This document shows, one piece after another, positions 45,146-54,251 of a stretch of DNA of 64,000 nt. The number at the start of each line of letters is the position of its first letter. Position 1 is the first letter of the stretch. The notes beneath the pieces are model-generated. The model was given only the letters and a program-made list of their open reading frames with translations. It ran no database searches and was not told the DNA's origin. Origin of the DNA: Dyadobacter psychrotolerans (GTDB taxonomy: Bacteria > Bacteroidota > Bacteroidia > Cytophagales > Spirosomataceae); assembly GCF_004349265.1 (NCBI RefSeq), contig NZ_SMFL01000007.1:124001-188000 (forward strand), in the 5' to 3' direction. Made by a program: the position numbers and the translations under genes.

Positions 45146-45481
45146 ATGAAAAATGTATGGTATAAATTTTTGTATATACTGGCTTTTACCTTTTATGTGG
45201 TTTCTGCATTAGAGGTGAATGATTTTGGTATAAAAAATACATTTTTTGATCAGTATGATTCTTATATAGAAAGTAGCCAACAGGACATACAACCTGTTGT
45301 CAGTCAGGAAAGGGATAAGGATGACTGTCCTCCGGTTTTTCAAACATTCCAAAGCATTTCCTTACTATCCTCAGAACTTAAAAGAGAGGTGTTAAGCCTC
45401 CAAAAATTGCTTACCCAAAAATACATCCAACGTCATCAGGGGCGAAAAATATTTATATTTCATTCTGTCTGGATTATCTGA
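45146..45481 (+). CDS. Small exported protein upstream of a TonB receptor
   Basis: I start at ATG 45146 (MKNVWYKFLYILAFTFYVV), giving about 111 residues with a signal or anchor; an ATG at 45116 is in frame, and earlier starts are non-ATG. The rest is polar with a Gln/Ser-rich helix (SSQQDIQPVVSQERDKDD, SSELKREVLSLQKLL). Small proteins at this position often precede TonB-receptor genes in Bacteroidota. It ends 82 bases before the receptor start. No function is recognised. Confidence 0.5.
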   Translation: MKNVWYKFLYILAFTFYVVSALEVNDFGIKNTFFDQYDSYIESSQQDIQPVVSQERDKDDCPPVFQTFQSISLLSSELKREVLSLQKLLTQKYIQRHQGRKIFIFHSVWII

Positions 45482-45563
45482 TTACCCCTCTTTTATTGCT
45501 GCCCCTCCCTTTTAACAGGTGGAATAATAGTCAAGAGGTATATTAGTTTAATCAAGATCACAA

Positions 45564-47741
45564 ATGAAAACAATCATCATTGTGGCTATTGGCTTATTTC
45601 TAAGCCAGGTAACGGCTGCACAAAATAAATTTGAAGCGTTGATCAAGGACCAGTTGACAAGCCAGCCACTCATTGGTTCATCAGGCGTAGTGAAAGGGAC
45701 GACAAACGGAAATAGTTCAGATATAAACGGTAAGATTCTCATTGAGAATATTCCCGGTGGCAACCATGCAATTATCTTTAGCTTTATCGGTTACCAGACC
45801 CAGGAATTGGTTTTTAACTTCCCCTTGGCCGATAGCCTGCGGGGACAAACCATCTACTTAAAATCAGAGGAACATGATTTGGGGGAAGTCACAATCACGT
45901 CAACTACAAGAAGCAGCAGGAATATTGCCAACATTCCTACACGTATAGAGACAATCGCCGCAGGTGAACTGGAAGAGAAATCAGTTATGCAGCCCGGTAA
46001 TATCAAAATGCTGCTTACTGAAAGTACCGGAATACAAACGCAACAGACCTCACAGGTATCGGGAAGTGCCAGTATCAGGATCCAGGGGCTGGATGGGAAG
46101 TACACCCAGTTGTTACAGGATGGATTCCCTTTATATTCCGGCTTTTCAAGCGGGCTAAGCATTCTACAAATACCACCACTTAATCTAAAAAGGGTTGAAG
46201 TAATAAAGGGATCTACTTCCACTCTGTATGGAGGTGGTGCTATTGCAGGTTTAATAAACCTTATTTCAAAAGAGCCGCAAGAAAAAACAGAGGCCTCGGT
46301 GCTGGTGAATGCTAACCAAACTTCCGCACTGGATATAAGTACTTTTTATGCAGAGCAGTACAAAAAAACAGGAATGACAATCTATGCAGCAACAAACTTT
46401 CAAAAAGCTTATAATAATAACGGCGATGATTTTTCGGATATACCCCGGTTCGCCCGGTACACGATCAATCCGAAGTTTTTCTATTATCCCAACCAGAAAA
46501 CGACACTCAGTGTCGGGTTGAATGCAGGCATTGAAAAAAGAATGGGTGGCGATTTGAGCGTAATAAACGGCCATTCCGACTCGAAACATGTGTTCTTTGA
46601 GAAAAATAACAGCAACCGGTATTCTTCTCAGTCAAAATTTGAGAGGATTTTTTCCAATAATACCATTTTGACAGTTAAAAACAGTGTAGGCTATTTTAGC
46701 AGAAATATCAGCAGGGCAGATTATAACTTTGACGGACAGCAGGTTGCGACTTTCAGTGAAGCCAATTATCTTGTCCCCGGTGATAAATCAGAATGGAATA
46801 TGGGGCTGAATTATGTGACGGATCAGTTTAAGCAGCTTCACAGCACTTCCAATAAATTAGATTACTCAAATACCGCGTTGGGCGCATTTGCCCAGAACAG
46901 TTTGAATCTCACAAGTAAATTCATAGTAGAAAGCGGATTAAGAATAGATATGACTAATCACAGGAATATATTTGTATTGCCACGTCTGTCCCTGCTTTAT
47001 AAAATCAACCCGAAACTAACTACCCGGATCTCTTCCGGACTGGGATATAAGATGCCGACCGTTTTTTCAGAAGAAGCGGAAGAAAAAGCATTTAAAAATA
47101 TATTGCCTATTGACTTTTCACAGATAAAACCTGAAAAATCATATGGGCTTAACGGTGATATCAATTATAAAGCAACGCTACTGGAAAACATCTTTTTTTC
47201 TATTAATCAAATGTTTTTCTATACCACCATTGAAAAACCACTAATACTTAATCAGCTTCCAGCCACCGATCAACTGATATTTGAAAATGCTACTGGAAAT
47301 TTTCAATCAAAGGGTTTTGAAACCAACGTTAAGCTCCGCTATATGGGCTTTTCTACATACCTCGGTTATACTTTTATTGATGCTTCAAGAAAAGTAAACA
47401 ACACAAGAACAATTAACCCATTAACTGCAAAGCATCGCATCAATGCAAACCTGATGTATGAGTGGGATGAAAAATTGCGCATCGCTTATGAAGCCTTTTT
47501 CGTTGGAAAACAACGCCTTAACAGCGGAGAAAAAACCAGAGATTACTGGGTAATGGGGCTATCAGGAGAATATAAATTTAAGCATTTCAGCTTATTTCTG
47601 AACTTCGAAAATTTCCTTGACAGCAGACAGTCACGCTGGGGGCCGATGTATTCCGGTACCATTCAAAACCCTATATTTCATGAAGTCTATACGCCAACAG
47701 ATGGCTTTATTTTCAATGGCGGTTTTAAACTAAATTTATAA
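45564..47741 (+). CDS. TonB-dependent receptor, probable iron/siderophore type
   Basis: The product has 725 residues: signal peptide (ending VTAAQ), a short carboxypeptidase-like domain (TTNGNSSDINGKILIENIPG), a plug (MLLTESTGIQTQQTSQVSGS, SIRIQGLDGKYTQLLQDGF, VIKGSTSTLYGGGAIAGLIN) and a barrel ending FIFNGGFKLNL. The plug style is that of BtuB/FepA-like receptors, so a metal complex is the likely ligand. It lies between the decayed and intact fluoride loci and has no obvious operon partner downstream. Confidence 0.88.
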   Translation: MKTIIIVAIGLFLSQVTAAQNKFEALIKDQLTSQPLIGSSGVVKGTTNGNSSDINGKILIENIPGGNHAIIFSFIGYQTQELVFNFPLADSLRGQTIYLKSEEHDLGEVTITSTTRSSRNIANIPTRIETIAAGELEEKSVMQPGNIKMLLTESTGIQTQQTSQVSGSASIRIQGLDGKYTQLLQDGFPLYSGFSSGLSILQIPPLNLKRVEVIKGSTSTLYGGGAIAGLINLISKEPQEKTEASVLVNANQTSALDISTFYAEQYKKTGMTIYAATNFQKAYNNNGDDFSDIPRFARYTINPKFFYYPNQKTTLSVGLNAGIEKRMGGDLSVINGHSDSKHVFFEKNNSNRYSSQSKFERIFSNNTILTVKNSVGYFSRNISRADYNFDGQQVATFSEANYLVPGDKSEWNMGLNYVTDQFKQLHSTSNKLDYSNTALGAFAQNSLNLTSKFIVESGLRIDMTNHRNIFVLPRLSLLYKINPKLTTRISSGLGYKMPTVFSEEAEEKAFKNILPIDFSQIKPEKSYGLNGDINYKATLLENIFFSINQMFFYTTIEKPLILNQLPATDQLIFENATGNFQSKGFETNVKLRYMGFSTYLGYTFIDASRKVNNTRTINPLTAKHRINANLMYEWDEKLRIAYEAFFVGKQRLNSGEKTRDYWVMGLSGEYKFKHFSLFLNFENFLDSRQSRWGPMYSGTIQNPIFHEVYTPTDGFIFNGGFKLNL

Positions 47742-48098
47742 CCGATTATAATCAGCGGTAACGAACGCAAAAAGTTATCTAAAGTGAAACTTTTGTTGGC
47801 GTGACGTCTAACTAGGCGGCTGCCGTTTTTGCTTTGGGGATAAAGTAAAAAAAGCAGTCACCCGTCACCGGAGCACCGGCCCAGCGAAAAATCTGCCACG
47901 GCTTTTAATAAGAAGTTTTCTAAACAAAGCATAGTCTAACCAATTCTAACAGGCATATGTTCAGTTTAAATTTTAAATCTTTTTGGCCTAGTCAAATATA
48001 ACCAGTTTTCGGTTGTCCAGATTACTACATGGATTTTACTGATAAGCAAGATCTCTTGCTATATTGCCGTATCTTTCTTTACTTTGTATACAATTACA
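47742..48098. other. Leader region of the fluoride locus
   Basis: About 360 bases after the receptor gene. It contains the repeat at 48010-48032 and, close to the riboswitch, TACTTTG (48080-48086), which resembles the Bacteroidota -7 element TAnnTTTG with one base missing. A promoter for the riboswitch RNA is expected here. Confidence 0.45.
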
Positions 48099-48154
48099 GG
48101 AAATGGTGTCTTCCTGCGGAAACCGCCTTAATAAGGCTGATGGCGCCTATTAGG
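48099..48154 (+). promoter_or_regulatory. Fluoride riboswitch (crcB motif)
   Basis: The sequence GGAAATGGTGTCTTCC, an AAACCGCC joining segment, a 5-bp stem GCCTT/AAGGC with an AAT loop, then CTGATGGCGCCTATTAG follow the crcB-motif consensus (GG-N-GATGG-N-GTTC-N-CC, AACCGC, GGCTGATGGCNCCTA) in the right order and spacing. The riboswitch binds fluoride through Mg2+ and turns on fluoride exporters. It ends 40 bases before the clcF start; the decision could be at transcription or translation. Confidence 0.9.
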
Positions 48155-48194
48155 ATCAAAAAGTAATTTTGTTCATCTAATAGGTATATATAAA

Positions 48195-49523
48195 ATGTCA
48201 GCTTTCCGTTTCCGTCTTCCCAAGAATCTCGCTTCTTTTTTCTGGCGCAACTCCATTGTATTTTTTACGGTTAAATGGCTTCTGCTATCAGGATTAGTCG
48301 GCGTTCTGGTTGGTTCTGCATCTGCATTATTTTTAGTTTGTCTGGACTGGGCTACCCATTATAGAGAAAGTCACGTCTGGATCATTTCACTACTTCCGCT
48401 GGCAGGATTTGTCGTCGGATGCATGTACCATTATTTTGGAAAAGAGCTCGAAGCAGGAAACAATCTTTTGCTGGAAAACATCAACCGTCCCTCCAAAATC
48501 ATTTCTTTAAAAATGGCACCCTTCGTTCTGATCGGGACGATTGCCACGCACTTATTTGGTGGGTCAGCCGGCAGGGAAGGTACCGCTCTGCAGATCGGGG
48601 GATCTATCGCAGACCAGTTTACAAGGATCTTCGGGCTGCGCCCACGGGACCGCAGGCTCATTCTCATTGCAGGAATTGCCGCTGGTTTTGGCTCGGTGTT
48701 TGGCACACCACTCGCAGGAGGCATATTCGGTCTTGAAGTATTTTTGATTGGCCGGATAACATATGAGGCGTTAATCCCAGCTTTTGCTTCTGCCATACTT
48801 GCCGATATGACTACAAAAGCCTGGCATGTGGGACATATACATTATCATATTCCATTAGTGGCTGACCTCTCTGTTTCAAGGGTATTATGTGCTGTAATCG
48901 CCGGATGTATCTTTGGCGCCTGCTCGGTTCTGTTCGGCAGCCTTACCCATTTTATAAGCAGTATCTTCAAAAGAAAAATTTCATTTCCACCCTTCCGGCC
49001 CATGTTTGGTGGCGCCATTGTTGCCCTTGCTGTACTGGGCCTTGGGACCACCAGGTACATAGGTCTTGGTATCCCAGTCATTTTAGAATCTTTCACAACG
49101 CAGCTGCCACCGTATGATTTTATGCTTAAGATCATTTTCACAGCACTCACTTTGGGGGCAGCTTTCAAAGGTGGTGAAGTCACGCCATTATTCTTTATAG
49201 GCGCAACCCTTGGAAATGCACTTTCTTATTTTATCCCATTGCCTACAGGGCTTTTGGCGGCAATGGGGTTCGTGGCTGTTTTTGCAGGTGCAGCCAATAC
49301 ACCGGTTGCATGTATACTGATGGGCATTGAATTATTTGGCGCCGAATGCGGCGTGTATGTTGCTATCGCATGTATAATTGCCTACTTCTTTTCCGGACAC
49401 CGCGGCATTTACGGCTCCCAACTCATTGGCCAATCCAAACACGTCCTATACAGCCAGCATGAAGGTAAAAACTTGGCTGACCTAAGGTCTAACCCTAAAA
49501 AAACTGCTCATGGAAAACACTGA
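48195..49523 (+). CDS. clcF: CLC-F type fluoride/proton antiporter
   Basis: The product has 442 residues with the CLC helix pattern. The gating motif is GREGT (126-130). The segment AGNNLLLENI (87-96) is the CLC-F version of the anion-selectivity motif, which in chloride CLCs reads GSGIP. GFGSVFGTPLAGGIFGLEVF and GGEVTPLFFIGATLGN are further family blocks. CLC-F proteins export fluoride in exchange for protons and are regulated by the riboswitch class found directly upstream. The next gene begins inside its last codons. A decayed duplicate is at 42260. Confidence 0.92.
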   Translation: MSAFRFRLPKNLASFFWRNSIVFFTVKWLLLSGLVGVLVGSASALFLVCLDWATHYRESHVWIISLLPLAGFVVGCMYHYFGKELEAGNNLLLENINRPSKIISLKMAPFVLIGTIATHLFGGSAGREGTALQIGGSIADQFTRIFGLRPRDRRLILIAGIAAGFGSVFGTPLAGGIFGLEVFLIGRITYEALIPAFASAILADMTTKAWHVGHIHYHIPLVADLSVSRVLCAVIAGCIFGACSVLFGSLTHFISSIFKRKISFPPFRPMFGGAIVALAVLGLGTTRYIGLGIPVILESFTTQLPPYDFMLKIIFTALTLGAAFKGGEVTPLFFIGATLGNALSYFIPLPTGLLAAMGFVAVFAGAANTPVACILMGIELFGAECGVYVAIACIIAYFFSGHRGIYGSQLIGQSKHVLYSQHEGKNLADLRSNPKKTAHGKH

Positions 49524-49890
49524 TTTTATTTTGCTCAGGCAAACTACACTGCGCATTTACCTTGCGACCGGCCAAGGCATTCCGGGTTTAACCTTCTGGC
49601 AGCGGCTGTGGCGCAATAATCTGGCAAACTTTATATTAAAGAAGGCAAAAGAGTCCGGCATACGTCAGGCTATTATGTTTCCGGTACGTGCCGGATTTTT
49701 AACGGATACCAAACTTGTTTTTGCAACGACCGAGATTGTGCCCCCCAGATTGCCGGTCTGTATCGAAGTAACTGGTGAGCCGCAGCAGCTGGCATCATTT
49801 ATCAGGCTCAATGATGACCTTCTCAAAAACACTTTCATGGTTTTAGAAAACCCTGATACCTATCAAATCGTTTACCAGTCCAATCAATAA
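49510..49890 (+). CDS. DUF190-family protein
   Basis: The product has 126 residues. LRQTTLRIYL, the helix NFILKKAKESGIRQAIMF and the strand LPVCIEVTGEPQQLASFIRL with NPDTYQIVYQ match DUF190, a GlnB-like (ferredoxin-fold) family often encoded beside fluoride exporters (CrcB). It overlaps clcF by 14 bases, so the two are translationally coupled. A regulatory or accessory role in fluoride export is likely from context, not shown by sequence. Confidence 0.82.
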   Translation: MENTDFILLRQTTLRIYLATGQGIPGLTFWQRLWRNNLANFILKKAKESGIRQAIMFPVRAGFLTDTKLVFATTEIVPPRLPVCIEVTGEPQQLASFIRLNDDLLKNTFMVLENPDTYQIVYQSNQ

Positions 49891-49894
49891 TGTT

Positions 49895-50317
49895 ATGGAA
49901 AAATGGGTTTCTTATGCCGTTATTTCGATGCTCTTTGCGGGGCTCACCTCGGTCATTGCCAAATTTGGGCTTAAAAATGTAAGCGGCGATACCGGACTTG
50001 CCGTCCGGACAATTGTCGTTTTTATCTTGATATGGGCAAATGCTTTATTTTTCCAGGATGTCAGGCAGTTTCGTAGCCTGGACAAATCTGCGGTTTTTTT
50101 TTTGGCCGTTTCAGGTATTACGACAAGTTTGTCATGGATCTTTTACTACCGTGCCATTAAAATAGGTCCGGTATCACAGGTCGCTCTAATAGATAAAGGA
50201 AGTATCGTGATTGCGCTGCTTTTGTCAGTTTGGATATTGAAAGAGCCGCTTTCAATCAAAACAGTAGCAGGGGCTGTTCTGATTGTTGCCGGACTGCTGG
50301 TCATCGCCTGGAAATAG
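49895..50317 (+). CDS. Half-size EamA/DMT transporter (paralogue 1)
   Basis: The product has 140 residues and one EamA domain of about five helices (VISMLFAGLTSVIAKFGLK, RTIVVFILIWANALFF, FLAVSGITTSLSWIFYYRAI, the LLSVWILKEPLS motif). Single-domain DMT proteins work as dimers; substrates vary widely. It starts 4 bases after DUF190, and a homologue is at 54252 on the other strand (shared LSWIFYY, LLSV-ILKE). Confidence 0.86.
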   Translation: MEKWVSYAVISMLFAGLTSVIAKFGLKNVSGDTGLAVRTIVVFILIWANALFFQDVRQFRSLDKSAVFFLAVSGITTSLSWIFYYRAIKIGPVSQVALIDKGSIVIALLLSVWILKEPLSIKTVAGAVLIVAGLLVIAWK

Positions 50318-50429
50318 TATTACTAGACAGGTTTTCCCAGTAAATAGTCACCGGTTATCGCTGTCGCGGATATGATCCAGAAATTCTTCAAAATTAGCCA
50401 CTAGGTTTGATCCATATTTGAAAATAGTT

Positions 50430-51032
50430 ATGGCGACCCGCAAACTTTTGACTGAAATACAAAGCATTATTGTCAGCCTTTATGAAAGCTTTAAAGACCT
50501 GACGTTATTTTTTCATACTGTAAACCATGTCATGCAGGTAGTCACCCATGTGCAGGAATTGTGTGCTTATTATCAAATCAGTGAAGCAGATACCTTTGTT
50601 GTAAGTACCGCAGCCTGGTTTCATGATCTGGGCTATTTGACGGTTGGCGCTGCGGGACATGAGTACAAAAGTGCTGAGCTGGCTGGTAAATATCTAAGTG
50701 AAAGGTTGCCGGATGCAGACATGCTTATGCAGATTCAACAGTGCATCCTGGCAACAATTTTACCGCAAAGACCGCAGACCATACTCGAGCAGATTATCTG
50801 CGATGCGGACCTGTATCATTTAGGCACAGAAGATTTCTTTTACCATGACGGTTTGATGCGAAAAGAAACAGAACTGCGGGTTGGCAAAATCGATGATAAA
50901 AAATGGCTTACAGGCTCCATCGATCTTTTGGAATCACACAAATTCCACACGAAATATTGCCAGCAGAATTTAGGCAAAAAGAAGCAATGGAATCTGGATA
51001 CATTAAAAGAGATGCTGCAAAAAATTGAGTAA
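50430..51032 (+). CDS. HD-domain metal-dependent phosphohydrolase (paralogue 2)
   Basis: I start at ATG 50430 (MATRKLLTEIQ); a TTG 12 bases earlier is weaker. The product has 200 residues with HTVNHVMQV, AAWFHDLGY, AGHEYKSAELA and ICDADLYHLG, the same signatures as the protein at 32956. It lies 112 bases after EamA and 120 bases before the response-regulator gene on the same strand. Its presence in a fluoride locus could relate to the inhibition of Mg-dependent phosphoryl enzymes by fluoride; this is speculation. Confidence 0.85.
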   Translation: MATRKLLTEIQSIIVSLYESFKDLTLFFHTVNHVMQVVTHVQELCAYYQISEADTFVVSTAAWFHDLGYLTVGAAGHEYKSAELAGKYLSERLPDADMLMQIQQCILATILPQRPQTILEQIICDADLYHLGTEDFFYHDGLMRKETELRVGKIDDKKWLTGSIDLLESHKFHTKYCQQNLGKKKQWNLDTLKEMLQKIE

Positions 51033-51152
51033 ATGCCTACTGGGGCCGTAAGCTGACACGAAGGACAGAAATAGGGACGTATTTTCTACCCGGAGTTGTG
51101 GATTGGTGGTATTGTCCATGAAAATAGTTGTTAATTAATTATAACTTTCAAA

Positions 51153-51827
51153 ATGAAAGTATTGCTTATAGAAGATGAAGCCGGATTTGCCCACGATGTG
51201 AAAACGTATCTGACCAGTAATGATATGACCTGCGAGTGGGCAAATACCATTGAGACAACACTGGAAAATATTTCTCTTTTTGAATATGATTGTATCCTGC
51301 TTGACCTGTCGCTGCCGGATGGAAACGGGATGAAAGTGCTCACAGAACTTAGAAAGCAAAACAAGACGGAAGGGGTGATTATCATTTCGGCCAAGGATAC
51401 CTTGGAAACCCGGCTCGAAGGACTTCAGCTTGGAGCGGATGACTATCTGACCAAGCCTTTTCATTTGTCTGAGCTGCTGGCCAGGATCCAGTCTCTTTTC
51501 AGAAGAAAACATTTTGAAGGAAATAATATGCTTCAATTGAATGAGATCCAGATTGATATGATGGCAAAGTCAGTCAAGGTTAATGATCAGCTGGTAGAAA
51601 TGACAAAAAAAGAATTCGAACTGATCCTGTACCTGATAGCCAACAAAAACAGGATACTTTCCAAATCATCGCTGGCCGAGCATTTATCGGGCGATATGGC
51701 CTACATGCTGGATAACCATGATTTCGTCTATACACATATGAAGAACTTAAAGAAAAAACTAATTAGTGCCGGTTCAAAAGATTACATCAAAACGGTCTAC
51801 GGGCTTGGTTATCAATGGGTAATGTAA
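51153..51827 (+). CDS. OmpR-family response regulator (paralogue 2)
   Basis: The product has 224 residues: receiver with IEDE, Asp51 in LLDLSLPDG and Lys in DDYLTKPFHLSE, then a winged helix (EMTKKEFELILYLIANKNR, DFVYTHMKNLKKKLISAG, VYGLGYQWVM). Overlaps the kinase gene by 13 bases. A remnant of its last codons is kept in the decayed duplicate at 43711. It may regulate the opposing efflux operon or the locus it is in; neither is shown. Confidence 0.94.
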   Translation: MKVLLIEDEAGFAHDVKTYLTSNDMTCEWANTIETTLENISLFEYDCILLDLSLPDGNGMKVLTELRKQNKTEGVIIISAKDTLETRLEGLQLGADDYLTKPFHLSELLARIQSLFRRKHFEGNNMLQLNEIQIDMMAKSVKVNDQLVEMTKKEFELILYLIANKNRILSKSSLAEHLSGDMAYMLDNHDFVYTHMKNLKKKLISAGSKDYIKTVYGLGYQWVM

Positions 51828-53092
51828 AGCGTAAACTTTTGCATCAAACGCTGAGAGGGTATGGTCTGTATGCTGTGCTGATTCTTTTACTGAGTACTCC
51901 GTTTTTCTATTTCTTGATACAAAAGCTGCATCTGGACGATGTGGATGAAGGCTTGGTGCTCAGAGCTGATGAGTTTAAAATGCATATATTACCAGGCCTG
52001 AATGCATCGGAGATCGATCAGTGGAACCGCTTTAACAGGGATATGAAAATCCTGAAAGAACCTGTTATTAAGGGCGATTCGCTGTCTTTTCAGTTTTATT
52101 ATGACAGTCTGATCACAGAACTGGAACCCTACCGGGTCTTGTTGTCGCCGGTCAAAATAGGTAACCTTCCCTACACCTTGTCGGTCAAAAATGATTTGAT
52201 AGAATCGGAGGATTTGATTATGAGTCTTGCCTTGCTTTACAGCGGTCTATTGGTCGTGCTTCTGGCGGGCCTGTTCTATATCACAAAATATTATTCAAAC
52301 CGGCTTTGGCTCCCTTTTTATAATACCCTGGATTCGATTGAGCAGTACGAAATTGATAAAACCCACAAACCTGATCTGCCGGATCCTGCCATTGAAGAGT
52401 TTTCAAGGCTTAACCAGTCCGTCCAGAACCTGATCGATCGTAGTAAAGTAACCTATGAAAACCAGCAGGAATTCATTGAAAATGCAGCACATGAACTTCA
52501 GACACCCCTGGCTGTGCTGCATGCAAAGCTTGATAGTTTTTTACAGCTGCCAGACCTGACAGCCAGCCAGCTGGCGGCGCTGTCTCCGTTGTACGATTTA
52601 CTGGCCCGGTTAAACCGGTTGAATAAAAATCTGCTTCTTTTATCAAAAATTGACCATCAATCCTATCACACAGCCGAACGTTTTGATCTTGCCTTGGTCG
52701 TTGAAAAAACAATCGATTTTTTCGAGGATCAGGCCACAGAAAAAAATATCCGGTTTGAGCATGTTAAACTGGAAAGTCACTGGGTCGTATATAATATGGC
52801 GCTCGTTGAAATTCTTGTCAGTAACCTGCTTTTGAATGCGCTCACCCATAACCGGGAGTATGGTGTAATTCATATCGAATTAAAAGGCTCAACACTGATC
52901 ATCAGCAACACGGGGGCAACCAGCACAGTCTTGGCTGCTGACAAGCTCTTTCAACGCTTCGCCAAAACTGGTAACGCTTCAAAAGGAAACGGCCTTGGGC
53001 TTGCCATCGTAAAAAAGATAACGGATCTGTACGGTTGGAAGATTGGCTATTCTTTTGAAGATGGTCTTCACTGTTTTAAGGTGCGTTTTTAG
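51815..53092 (+). CDS. Sensor histidine kinase (paralogue 2)
   Basis: The product has 425 residues with two membrane helices (about 18-35 and 137-155) and a periplasmic loop of about 100 residues. H box: ENAAHELQTPLAVL (His226); N box region LVSNLLLNALTHN; G box GNGLGLAIVKKI. A start-proximal part nearly identical to it survives at 43737-44186. It ends 6 bases before the stop of the opposing phosphatase gene. Confidence 0.93.
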   Translation: MGNVKRKLLHQTLRGYGLYAVLILLLSTPFFYFLIQKLHLDDVDEGLVLRADEFKMHILPGLNASEIDQWNRFNRDMKILKEPVIKGDSLSFQFYYDSLITELEPYRVLLSPVKIGNLPYTLSVKNDLIESEDLIMSLALLYSGLLVVLLAGLFYITKYYSNRLWLPFYNTLDSIEQYEIDKTHKPDLPDPAIEEFSRLNQSVQNLIDRSKVTYENQQEFIENAAHELQTPLAVLHAKLDSFLQLPDLTASQLAALSPLYDLLARLNRLNKNLLLLSKIDHQSYHTAERFDLALVVEKTIDFFEDQATEKNIRFEHVKLESHWVVYNMALVEILVSNLLLNALTHNREYGVIHIELKGSTLIISNTGATSTVLAADKLFQRFAKTGNASKGNGLGLAIVKKITDLYGWKIGYSFEDGLHCFKVRF

Positions 53093-53098
53093 GTTAGC

Positions 53099-54181
53099 TT
53101 ATTTGGCTATGACCGGCAGCGGTTGCATCACAGGATGATTTGCTTTAAACTGTTTGCCTGCCAGTTTTGCAATGGTGGCTGCAATTTGGCCCTGGTAGTA
53201 CTGCGCTTTCAGAGTGCTTTCTCCCTGGAAATTAATGGAAGGACCTATTAAGGCAATCCAGATTTGATCTGAACCATCGACTTGCCTTCCATGGTCTTTC
53301 CATAATCCCAGTTTGGCCTGGCCCCGGCCATGATCCGTGGTGATGATCAGCGTCGTTTTGCCCGCATAAAAAGGATCGGACTCAATATGTTCCCAAAGCT
53401 CTTTGATCCAGGCGTCCGATTTATGTGCGGCATCCAGGTAAAAGTCGTAGAGCCCGCCATGGGCAAACTCGTCAGTGTCCCCAAAACCGAAATGAATCAA
53501 CTTGGGCTTGTTGATTTTCATGTATTCGAGTCCGATTCGGAATGTGGCCACATCCAGCCTTTCGCTGCCATGGAACAGGTCTGGCAGTTCATGTTGCAAA
53601 CGGTTCAGGGCGATCTGCTTTTCGGTCAGCTTGCCAGGCAAATCCCTGAAACCATCGTTAACCAGAAAGCCGCTGCGTTTTTCATTGAAAATGGAAGAGA
53701 AAACATCCCAGGATGCAAATGATGCTGTTTTGCCTTTAAATTCAGGCAACTTGTTAAGAAACTCGAACACGTTTTCATTTTTGTTTGGGATCTTTGCATT
53801 TGAATTTACCGTGGAGTCGGCAAAACCTGTAAAAATCTCATTGTAACCGGGGTAAGAAAACCAGTGTGGGTTGGATACATTCACCTGACTGCCGAGCGTG
53901 CGGTTACCCAGTAAGACTCCTTTTGAAACGATCCGGGTCCACATAAAGGGCATCAACTTTTCTCTTCTTACTTTTGATGAACCGGCCCAGAACTTGCCTT
54001 GGATGTAACGGGTATTATAACCGGCAGCCTTGTCAAATGTCAAAAGGCTGTCTGCGCCATTAAATAGCTCCTGCCATCTCAGCCCGTCAAGGGTCACGAC
54101 AACAACGTTACCGGGTGTTTTTTGTGCCGATGCAAGCGTGCTTACTGCGGCTAACAGAACAAAAAAGATGATTTTTTTCAT
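53099..54181 (-). CDS. Exported alkaline-phosphatase-superfamily phosphoesterase
   Basis: The product has 360 residues with a signal peptide (ending STLASAQ). Metal-site motifs of the superfamily are visible: VVTLDGLRWQELF, the FGFGDTDEFAHGG stretch and IITTDHGRGQ with a later WKDHGR. The family hydrolyses phosphomono- or diesters and sulfates; the likely class is type I phosphodiesterase-like. It is the last gene of a long minus-strand series with PAP2 phosphatases. Confidence 0.85.
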   Translation of the reverse strand: MKKIIFFVLLAAVSTLASAQKTPGNVVVVTLDGLRWQELFNGADSLLTFDKAAGYNTRYIQGKFWAGSSKVRREKLMPFMWTRIVSKGVLLGNRTLGSQVNVSNPHWFSYPGYNEIFTGFADSTVNSNAKIPNKNENVFEFLNKLPEFKGKTASFASWDVFSSIFNEKRSGFLVNDGFRDLPGKLTEKQIALNRLQHELPDLFHGSERLDVATFRIGLEYMKINKPKLIHFGFGDTDEFAHGGLYDFYLDAAHKSDAWIKELWEHIESDPFYAGKTTLIITTDHGRGQAKLGLWKDHGRQVDGSDQIWIALIGPSINFQGESTLKAQYYQGQIAATIAKLAGKQFKANHPVMQPLPVIAK

Positions 54182-54251
54182 TGATATATTCTCTGGTTAG
54201 GATTTAGTAAAAATAGCTTAGATCAGCCAGTGGGCGGTATGCTTCACAATT

